64,000 nucleotides of DNA from Mesostigma viride. Its lineage: Eukaryota > Streptophyta > Mesostigmatophyceae > Mesostigmatales > Mesostigmataceae. Position 1 is the first letter of the stretch, and each line of letters starts with the position of its first letter. This document shows, one piece after another, positions 55,978 to 64,000 of the stretch. Where the stretch lies: the NCBI GenBank assembly GCA_009746045.1, contig RPFO01000312.1, forward strand, positions 3,295,079 through 3,359,078, read 5' to 3'. Position numbers and translations under genes: made by a program. The notes beneath the pieces were generated by a model. That model saw only the letters and a program-made list of their open reading frames with translations, was not told where the DNA came from and searched no databases.

Positions 55978-57122
55978 CAACACCCGTCACCATCGCTGTC
56001 CTCCCTCCCGCCATCAAAGTACTGCTCCAACACCCGTCACCATCGCTGTCCTCCCTCACGCCATCAAAGTACTGCTCCAACACCCGTCACCATCGCTGTC
56101 CTCCCTCCCGCTATCAAAGTATCCAACACCCGTCACCATCGCTGTCCTCCCTCCCGCTATCAAAGTACTGCTCCAACACCCGTCACCATCGCTGTCCTCC
56201 CTCACGCTATCAAAGTACTGCTCCAACACCCGTCACCATCGCTGTCCTCCCTCCCGCTATCAAAGTACTGCTCCAACACCCGTCACCATCGCTGTTCTCC
56301 CTCACGCTATCAAAGTACTGCTCCAACACCCGTCACCATCGCTGTCCTCCCTCCCGCTATCAAAGTACTGCTCCAACACCCGTCACCATCGCTGTCCTCC
56401 CTCACGCTATCAAAGTACTGCTCCAACACCCGTCACCATCGCTGTTCTCCCTCCCGCTATCAAAGTACTGCTCCAACACCCGTCACCATCGCTGTCCTCC
56501 CTCACGCTATCAAAGTACTGCTCCAACACCCGTCACCATTGCTGTCCTCCCTCACGCTATCAAAGTACTGCTCCAACACCCGTCACCATCGCTGTTCTCC
56601 CTCCCGCTATCAAAGTACTGCTCCAACACCCGTCACCATCGCTGTCCTCCCTCACGCTATCAAAGTACTGCTCCAACACCCGTCACCATCGCTGTCCTCC
56701 CTCACGCTATCAAAGTACTGCTCCAACACCCGTCACCATCGCTGTCCTCCCTCCCGCTATCAAAGTACTGCTCCAACACCCGTCACCATCGCTGTCCTCC
56801 CTCCCGCTATCAAAGTACTGCTCCAACACCCGTCACCATCGCTGTCCTCCCTCCCGCTATCAAAGTACTGCTCCAACACCCGTCACCATCGCTGTCCTCC
56901 CTCACGCTATCAAAGTACTGCTCCAACACCCGTCACCATCGCTGTTCTCCCTCCCGCTATCAAAGTACTGCTCCAACACCCGTCACCATCGCTGTCCTCC
57001 CTCCCGCTATCAAAGTACTGCTCCAACACCCGTCACCATCGCTGTCCTCCCTCACGCTATCAAAGTACTGCTCCAACACCCGTCACCATCGCTGTCCTCC
57101 CTCCCGCTATCAAAGTACTGCT
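55930..57122. repeat. 50-bp minisatellite, 24 units
   Basis: Unit CAACACCCGTCACCATCGCTG then TCCTCCCTCCCGCTATCAAAG TACTGCTC (split here). One unit (about 56081) lacks CTGC and is 46 bp. Units differ mainly at CTCCCGC/CTCACGC and TCC/TTC. It starts right after the LRR coding frame and each unit shifts the frame by two. Confidence 0.96.
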
Positions 57123-58824
57123 CACCGTGCCACACAAGTCTACACGTCTTCTCATCCATGTTCTCCATCGGCATTAAGTCCACATTGCACCCTGCAACCC
57201 CGAAATGTCCCAGCTGCTTGCACCCGGCCCCGATCGAATCCACCCCCTTATTCGTGATCCCGCCGCAATAGTACAGATCAAGCCTCCTTAACAACCAGCA
57301 CTTCTCTCCCAGCAGCTGCATCGTCTTGTCCGTGATCTTGCTGCGCCAGAGATCGAGCACCCGCAGCTGTTTTCCCTGCTCCTGAAGAAACTGGACCACG
57401 GCCGGTTCCTCCAAGGTCTCACATTCAGCCCACAGAACCCGCAGCTGCGTGCAGTGCCGCGCATGCACCAGAACCGACTCCTCGGTAATAGAACCCGAAC
57501 GCCGCACATCCAGCTTCTCGAGCTTCGGGCAACCCTCTGCGATCGCCACCAGGCTGTTGCCATCCGTGCCACATTGTGCCATGTTCAGCTCCCGCAGCTC
57601 GTGACAGCTGGCAGCAACCGCTTTCAGACCGGCACCTCCGACACCTGTCTCTCGGATGCTCAACGTGCGCAGCCCTGGGCAGTTGCGCGCCACCTGGCGG
57701 ATGCCCGCATCGCCGACCTCCTCGCATTTGTCCATGAGCAGGTGCTGCAGATGCCTGCAGCTCCACGCCACCTCGCTAATGATTGCATCCGTGACCCCCC
57801 CGCACATGCTCACGTCACGGTACTCCAGCCCCATGCAATGACTCGCGACCGCACAAACGCCAGCACCGGTGACCTTTGTCGCTGCCACAGTAAACCGGCG
57901 GAGGCCCGGGCATGCACCTGCCAGCACGGAAACACCCTCGTCGCCCAACCGGATGCAGTGAAGTGCGTCCAGTCGTCGTAGCCGCGGGCAGCCCGCCGCG
58001 ACCGCCTTTATGCCGGCATCCGTAACGAGCTTGCATCGCAAAAGTCCCAGGTGCTCCAGCTGCAAGCAGTGTGAGGCCACCTGGCGCAGGCCTGCATCCC
58101 TGACGCGGCGAGGCAGGCATAGGCGGCGCAGGCGGGGGCATGATCTGGCGATCGCGCACGCGCCGCGATCCGTCACACGTGTGGTGTCCGCATACAACAC
58201 CTCCAGCAGCCGACAGTGCCTGGCCACGGCCATCATGCTGGCATCTATGACAAATCGGCACTCCGACACCACCAGCCGTATCAGCCCGTGACAAGACTCC
58301 GCCACCGCCCGAATGATGTCATCCCCGACATAGTAGCAGCTGGACACATCCAACGCTTCCAGACAACGGCACGACTGCACAACTTCCGATAAGCCGTCAT
58401 CCGTCACGTCTTTACAAGCGGCCACGTTGAGATATTTGATACCCCGGCACCTGAAGGCGATGACTTCTAGGGACAGCAGGCCTGTGCCAATCCTGTTGTG
58501 TTTCGCACATGGCCATGACAAGGCCCTGTGGTCCCTCAGATGCCAGGGTTCGTCATGATCTGACCGCGAAGCCACGCACAGGGTGTGCAGGTTGGGGCAC
58601 TTGTTCAACAGCCAGGATAGCCCCGACATGCCGGGCAGACAAGCCCCCCCTGCGACGTCTTCGCCGAACAGCTCGGTCACGTTCTTGAGCGTTTCATCGG
58701 CCGCGGCCAGAAAAGTGCGGCACGTGCGGTCGGGGACGGGAAGCAAGGCCATCACCTGGGTGCCCAACCCCTGGATAGCCATCACCTGCTCCAGGTTTGC
58801 CTCTTCCGATCGATGCGTCAGCAT
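57052..58824 (-). CDS. Cysteine-type leucine-rich repeat protein (AMN1/FBXL-like)
   Basis: 590 residues from ATG 58824. About 15 LRR-CC repeats of about 26 residues, e.g. YLNVAACKDVTDDGLSEVV, ALDVSSCYYVGDDIIRAV, HLGLLRCKLVTDAGIKAVA, RLDLYYCGGITNKGVDSIG. These form the substrate-recognition solenoid of F-box LRR proteins and AMN1. No F-box is visible in the N-terminal 60 residues (HRSEEANLEQ, LLPVPDRTCRTFLAAADETL), but an acceptor at 58845 suggests upstream exons. The frame continues past the last repeat (HGEQYFDSGREDSDGDGCW) into the 50-bp array and stops at 57052. A good GT donor (CACG|GTGAGC) sits at about 57122, so the array may instead be intronic. GC-rich like the other genes. Confidence 0.82.
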   Translation of the reverse strand: MLTHRSEEANLEQVMAIQGLGTQVMALLPVPDRTCRTFLAAADETLKNVTELFGEDVAGGACLPGMSGLSWLLNKCPNLHTLCVASRSDHDEPWHLRDHRALSWPCAKHNRIGTGLLSLEVIAFRCRGIKYLNVAACKDVTDDGLSEVVQSCRCLEALDVSSCYYVGDDIIRAVAESCHGLIRLVVSECRFVIDASMMAVARHCRLLEVLYADTTRVTDRGACAIARSCPRLRRLCLPRRVRDAGLRQVASHCLQLEHLGLLRCKLVTDAGIKAVAAGCPRLRRLDALHCIRLGDEGVSVLAGACPGLRRFTVAATKVTGAGVCAVASHCMGLEYRDVSMCGGVTDAIISEVAWSCRHLQHLLMDKCEEVGDAGIRQVARNCPGLRTLSIRETGVGGAGLKAVAASCHELRELNMAQCGTDGNSLVAIAEGCPKLEKLDVRRSGSITEESVLVHARHCTQLRVLWAECETLEEPAVVQFLQEQGKQLRVLDLWRSKITDKTMQLLGEKCWLLRRLDLYYCGGITNKGVDSIGAGCKQLGHFGVAGCNVDLMPMENMDEKTCRLVWHGEQYFDSGREDSDGDGCWSSTLIA

Positions 58825-58844
58825 GGTCTTGGCAGCTATTGGCA

Positions 58845-60445
58845 CTGGGAATGGTGTTAACGGAACATTGCACGATACACTTATTTGAAAGGGTGGGTTG
58901 GTAACGATTATCCGAAACCAGGATATACTTAGTAAGGATAGCAAAATCCACGGGCAGAATTCACTCATCGCGATTATATTGATGATAGTTCCTATCAATA
59001 TCAGACCATGACTGTGCATTCAACTTAGACAAGTGATTGTTACACACCGGCCTGATGCACCAACTATCAAGCACGGAAATGAACATTATCCCAGTGTGCC
59101 CCTACGGTTCACAAGTTACCGCAGGGAACAGGAAAAATGACAAAAACTCCACAGAACCAGGCCATCCAAGCCAATAAATAGATAAATATGATGAATTTTA
59201 TTCTTAGATATTTGCATTTTATCACCAAAGACATTAAATATGCTGGACAGCTTGACTAGCTTGATGTCTAATGTTCTTAATTAGAAGATATAATTGACGG
59301 CCCGCGCGAGAGAAAAACAAAGTTGCCGAACTTACCTAACGGGAAATATACGTGTCAGGTTCGCACAGGCCAACGTCACCGCCAGAAGTCCGGTCTCAAT
59401 TAAGAACGGCCATTTAAGATTACATTCACAAGGAATAATACGGGCTGAATACTCTTGCTGACAGGCGCTGTCGTGGTAAGGCTGGTTCCGCTTGGGACCG
59501 CCTTAATTAAACGCATTTCCCCACTCCCCAGCTCCCACCTAATTCGGAAAATTTCGTTCAGAGTGGGACCAAAACGCGAGATGATAAGAAGCAGGTACCG
59601 AGGCAGCTGTCGCTGGACACTCTACTAAAAACTGAGCTCCTAGGGAAGCTTATTCAGGGAGCGCTCAAATGGGCGTGAGGCCTTTAGCAAACAACACTCT
59701 CTCGGAGACGTTGGAATCAAAAGCCGTCAGTCGCGGAGGGGCGATTACCGGTGAACGAGACTAAAAGTCTGCCAATCTACAGGCTCATTGCTCAGGCGAA
59801 GGCAAAATTGATGGCGTGAAGTCCTTGGTAGTTGGTGAGCATTTGTAAACCAACTACACATTATTACACCTGTATTTCCAGGCTCTTGCAGGTGTATTGC
59901 CACAATGCCATGCGACTTGAGACAGCTCACGTATGCATTTCGCAGCGCGGGAAAGAAATCAAGGCAACAGCACGTGTCTACCGACAGAATAATCACAACC
60001 AGCACACTCTCTTGAGAGTTGAGAGCTCAGACTCAGAGCATAGTAGAGGGCGGTTCGAGGAAGCCACGTCCTCATGTTGCCACGGTGCGGACGGCAGCAG
60101 AAGTGCAGGACAAGCCAGCCTGCAGCTTCCCGGCTCGGGGGTGCGCGGGAAAATTTGGGACGACAACGCACGCGCGTGCCTGTGCGGGAACGTGGGGAGG
60201 GTTATATGACGACCACGAGGGATACCAATCACAGGCATGTTATAATTTGCGTCGTGGTTTTTACTGCCTTTTCCGCTAGTTGTCCACCGCAATTTTAGCG
60301 CGGCCCAAGCTTGTCTCGTGCATTAGCCTATGGGAAATCATGGACCGTTGTGCTACTTCATTAGCATTCTGCAGTCAAGCCTTTGATTAGAGAAGGTTGC
60401 TTTGCATTCAGGGTAACAGAACCATTTAAAGCATAGTGTTGAACA
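58845..60445. other. Intergenic or upstream intron between LRR and RFC genes
   Basis: The two genes diverge from here. AT-rich around 59160-59300, no exon recognised. Probably includes both promoters; no core element identified. Confidence 0.45.
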
Positions 60446-63300
60446 ATGGCTTCGGCGGCGGAGCCCATGGACATAGATGATAAAGAAGCCAGGGCGAAGC
60501 GGGCGGCAAAAGGGAAGGGGGTGGCGGTAAATCTGTCAAACGATGACTCGACGCCGTGGGTTGAGAAATACAGACCGAAATCGTTATCCGACGTGGCGTC
60601 CCACAAAGAAATCATTGATACGAGTGCGTTTTACCTTTTGCAATTGTTCATTCTAGGCACTGATACTTATGTTCTTTCCCTACCTCTGAAAGTTGTAGCC
60701 TGGATGCATCGCTGCCGCTGCTGAAATACAACTATACCCGTTGTTGCTGCGTTCTCGCCCGCCCTTGCGGGATTCACGGTCATCATCAATTCCTTATCAA
60801 ATTTTACGCCTTGCTATTTTTATACCGCCGCGTGTCACCGGCAGTCGGCCGGCTCACACGGGAGAACCGGCTGCCGCATTTGCTATTGTACGGCCCCCCC
60901 GGGACCGGGAAAACCTCGACAATCCAGGCCGTGGCCCGCCAGATCTACGGCGCCGGCTACAAGAACATGACGCTGGAGCTGAATGCGTCTGATGACCGCG
61001 GCATTGACGTCGTGCGGCAGCAGATCCAAGACTTTGCCAGCACGCGGCGCATCTTCAGGTATTGCTTGGGGTTCACCATTTGCGCTTGCTGCCCTTGCAT
61101 AAGAAATTAGAACTAGCCACACTCCCTCCCCCAGCTTCAGCCTTCAATCCTTCCGCTGTGCCTTGGGTTCTCCCCCTCTTTAGGCAACATTATCGCAAGC
61201 CAAGCCCCTTTCCCCATAGGGGGGTTGCCAGTTCTGGCTTCTGGTTGATGGTACCACCCCTCCCCTGCCCCCCCTTCCTATCACACCCCCACATCTCGCG
61301 CTCTATATACCCGATCTTCGGCTGATCATAACACCCCCTCCTCTGCTTCCCTACCCTGCTTCTTCCCCATCATTGTGATTCATTTCCCAGCTCCGGCTTC
61401 AAGCTGATCGTCCCCACCGCTCCTCTGCTCCCCCATCCTCTCCCCCTTGCTGTCTTGATCCATCACAACTTCGGCGTCAAGCTGATCATCCCCACCCCTC
61501 CTCTGCTCCCCCATCATCTCCCCCTTGCTGTCTTGATCCATCACAACTTCGGCGTCAAGCTGATCATCCCCACCCCTCCTCTGCTCCCCCATCCTCTCCC
61601 CCTTGCTGTCTTGATCCATCACAACTCCGGCGTCAAGCTGATCATCCCCACCCCTCCTCTGCTCCCCCATCCTCTCCCCCTTGCTGTCTTGATCCATCAC
61701 AACTCCGGCGTCAAGCTGATCATCCCCACCCCTCCTCTGCTCCCCCATCCTCTCCCCCTTGCTGTCTTGATCCATCACAACTCCGGCTTCAAGCTGATCG
61801 TCCCCCCCGCTCCTCTGCTCCCCCATTCTCCCCCCCTTGTGGCCGTTGTCCATATCACAGCTCCGGCTTCAAGCTGATCATTTTGGATGAAGCGGACGCC
61901 ATGACCAAGGACGCGCAGTTCTCGCTGCGGCGAAGTGGGTGACAGACGTAATATGTTATTTGAAGCTTTCAGCTTATATAGGTACTTGTTTTACTTGGTT
62001 TAAGGCGCCCAGTCCTCACTGCAATCAGGTGAGTTCAGGGCACTGTATCATTTGTTTATAAGTGCACACATCTAGGCACTATTGACAGGGCGCTGTACCA
62101 TTTGTTTATTTATAAGTGCACACATCTGGGCATTTTTGATAGGGCGCTGTATCAGTTGTTTATGAGTGCACACGTCTAGGCACTATTGATAGGGCGCTGT
62201 ATCATTTGTTTATAAGTGCACACATCTAGGCACTATTGATAGGGCACTGTATCAGTGGCTGTGAGGATGCGCCGTTCTCGCTGCGACAAAGTGGGTGGGG
62301 GCATAAGCCAGGACTGATTGCCAGGACTGATTGCCAGGACTAATTGCCAGTTCTGAATGCTGTAAGTGTATACATACCGGATGAGGCCGCACTATCTCAT
62401 ATCGCCAAGTCCATCCCCGCTGCACTGACTAACATACGCAAACCAGCACCATAGATATCGTCACAACACTCCCATAACTCACCCAGTCGTGGAGAAGTGC
62501 TCGCGTTACTTGCATGCACAGCCCCTTACAGACGATAAACAACCCATTACCTTGCTACTGCCACCCTTAACCACCCTGTCATGGAAGCGTGCGCGCTCGT
62601 GAGGTCCGCCCTTGTATCGTTACATCCCAGCAACAACAGTCGTGTAGAATCACTCGATCTGCCTACCAATACAGACAACCCACCACCTTCCCTCATGGCC
62701 GCAGCCACCACCACGACAATCACAGCAACAGTTGTGGAGAAGTAAACATGCAACATGCGCTACTAACTAGCATCCGTTCATATGAACTACTAGTAGTATT
62801 CTACTTTGAATATGTTCTACTAGTATTCTACTCGGTATATTTACGTCTAGTAGCGTACTAGTATTCTACTTTGAATATTTACTACTAGTAGTATACTACT
62901 TTGAATATTTACTAGTAGTATTCCACTTTGAATATTTACTACTAGTAGTATACTACTTTGAATATTTACTACTAGTATACTACTTTGAATATGTGCCCTA
63001 CCTGGCTGTCCTTACAACCCGCCACTACAACCCCAGTCATGGAGAAGTACACGCGCAACGCCCGCTACTAGCTAACATGTATAAATATATATGGCACTCC
63101 ACGCTGTCCTTGCCACCCCCCACCCCAACAAAAACCCCAGTTGTGGAGAAGTACACGCGCAACACGCGCTTCTGCATCATCTGCAACTACGTGTCCAAGA
63201 TCATCCCCGCGCTGCAGTCGCGCTGCACACGCTTCCGGTTCCCCCCGCTGGGCGCCGCGTTCATCCAGAGCCGGCTGCAGAGCATCTGCGACGAGGAGAA
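60446..63300 (+). CDS. RFC3: Replication factor C small subunit (RFC3 of plants and yeast, RFC5 of human), 5' part
   Basis: AAA+ clamp-loader subunit that helps load PCNA. Exons 60446-60623, 60845-61058, 61861-61934 and 63141-63300, phases consistent; the gene continues past the window (208 codons plus two bases). N-terminus [11 protein letters not shown], then [20 protein letters not shown]. Walker [10 protein letters not shown] at about residues 76-84. [20 protein letters not shown]. Walker [11 protein letters not shown] at 136-145. Sensor region [13 protein letters not shown] and the arginine-finger SRC box at 182-184 (QSRCTRFRF). The [13 protein letters not shown] stretch matches the RFC3/5 subunit rather than RFC2 or RFC4. 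Start ATG 60446 gives the expected N-terminal length. Confidence 0.94.
61390..61810 (+). repeat. Six decoy copies of RFC exon 3 5' edge
   Basis: 78-bp units with ACTCCGGCTTCAAGCTGATC-like cores at about 61391, 61469, 61547, 61625, 61703 and 61781, each behind a CATCACAAC/CAG acceptor-like site. The real exon 3 starts at 61861 with the same sequence. Confidence 0.96.
61990..62260. repeat. About 65-70 bp tandem repeat, 4 units
   Basis: GGGCGCTGTATCATTTGTTT, ATAAGTGCACACATCTAGGC, ACTATTGATA blocks repeated in the RFC intron. Confidence 0.9.
62266..62300 (+). repeat. Decoy copy of RFC exon 3 3' edge
   Basis: GATGCGCCGTTCTCGCTGCG then ACAAAGTGGGTG copies the real end and donor at 61909-61942 (GACGCGCAGTTCTCGCTGCG then GCGAAGTGGGTG). 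Confidence 0.9.
62480..63062 (+). repeat. Decoy copies of RFC exon 4 5' edge
   Basis: CAGT(T/C)(G/A)TGGAGAAGTACACGC is seen near 62482, 62728 and 63034, with a weaker one near 62575. The real exon 4 starts at 63141. The 63034 copy also keeps CGCAACGCCCGCT. Confidence 0.9.
62780..62990. repeat. About 30-bp TACTAGTA/TTTGAATAT tandem repeat
   Basis: Units of TACTACTTTGAATATTTAC-TACTAGTAG type, six or more, in the RFC intron. Confidence 0.9.
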
Positions 63301-64000
63301 GTAAGCGACTGACTGTTGGTATGGTTAGGGTTTGGGGTAGAGTATAGGTTTGTTAAGTAAGTGCAGGGTAAGTGCAGGGTAAGTGCATCCAGAGCATCGG
63401 TAATCAGGAGAGCTTCAAGTGAGGGGAGGCTGAGGAATTTACCTAGTGGTCGTCTAATTAAGGAACAGATAATCTAGGCTATTATAGGGTATATACTTTC
63501 AGAGCCGGCCGCAGAGCATCTGTAACGAGGAGAGTTGAGGGTAAAGGGGGGGGGGGGGCTTGTTGGTGGCGTAGTTAGCATTATTGTAGGGTTGTGTAAG
63601 AAGACCATGGTAGTAATATGGTAGGGCACGCAAAGCCACCTGCAAAGAAGGTGCGAGGAGGAGGGTTGAGAGGGAGGGGGAGACGGCTTCTTCAAGATGT
63701 CCACATCTTCAAGATGTCCACATCATGCATCAGCTCGGGTCATTTTGGTCGAGTCTGCTTCATGCGTCTTCTTGTGCCGTTATAAATAGTTCATACTAGA
63801 TCAGTCGTGCCATTACATTGAAATGTGCTCCGCCAATGTCAGGGAATAGATCGAATGGCAATAGATAGATTGTTACAGTTAGATAATGTGACCAACTTCA
63901 TTCGTGTATTCGATCACCATTGCTGCTAGTCATTTCATGCACGTCACTAAGGAGCGCCCGGTGCCGACCGTGTATGCGTGCGCAAACTTATCCTTGTCAC
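63301..64000 (+). other. RFC intron with decoy 3' edges
   Basis: 63387-63415 (CATCCAGAGCATCGGTAATC..GAGAG) and 63500-63537 (CAGAGCCGGCCGCAGAGCAT..GAGGAGAG) copy the exon 4 end at 63262-63300. A poly-G run is at 63547-63559. The next exon is not in the window. Confidence 0.7.

Noticed and set aside
55180-57271. Plus-strand ORFs of 449 and 665 codons
   Set aside because: They follow the nonamer and 50-bp arrays; no domain, and the antisense strand carries the recognisable LRR gene.
61380-61877. Repeat-containing ORFs on both strands in the RFC intron
   Set aside because: Product of the 78-bp decoy-edge array whose length is a multiple of three; no independent domain.

Overview
This window is eukaryotic nuclear DNA. 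Every recognisable gene is broken by GT-AG introns (two are GC-AG), and the space between and inside genes is filled with retroelements, mini- and microsatellites. The gene set points to the green lineage: a plant-type membrane-anchored CMP-Kdo synthetase (KdsB), an ACR9/ACR10-like four-ACT-domain protein, a FAR-17a/AIG1-like membrane hydrolase and a small RFC clamp-loader subunit. KdsB would suit a green alga with Kdo-containing scales or wall. The species cannot be fixed from this sequence.

Layout: 1-4148 kdsB (minus, last exon off the left edge); 4339-8285 a transposon graveyard (MITE, old LINE with nested LINE tail and solo LTR, SINE-like copy); 8779-18737 a 9-exon armadillo-repeat/IQ gene (minus); 18738-26700 gene-poor, with a TIR-flanked 1.17-kb element; 26749-29490 or beyond a TIR-domain gene with seven identical 78-bp repeats (plus); 30946-32025 three LINE copies; 33995-41423 the ACR9/10-like gene (minus); 42694-48768 the AIG1-like gene (plus); 49152-54700 LINE and SINE-like insertions; 55078-58824 an LRR gene (minus) that runs into a 50-bp minisatellite and an acidic low-complexity block; 60446-63300 the RFC subunit (plus, continuing past the right edge).

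Exon models were joined by hand using splice dinucleotides, phase and family alignment. All phases close: the ARM gene totals 3360 nt, the AIG1-like gene 726 nt, kdsB 765 nt so far. The genes are unrelated housekeeping or regulatory functions; no operon-like system is present.

Two patterns stand out. First, introns in nearly every gene contain degenerate tandem copies of the neighbouring exon edge together with its splice site (decoy donors and acceptors), at about 20 junctions in six genes. Second, the LINE family and at least two SINE-like families share a 3' terminal hairpin with a constant CAAC loop. Its stem bases change in a compensating way, and it is followed by short tandem tails (TTAA, TTTAA or TTGAA). 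Several insertions consist of little more than that hairpin and tail, yet have clear target-site duplications.
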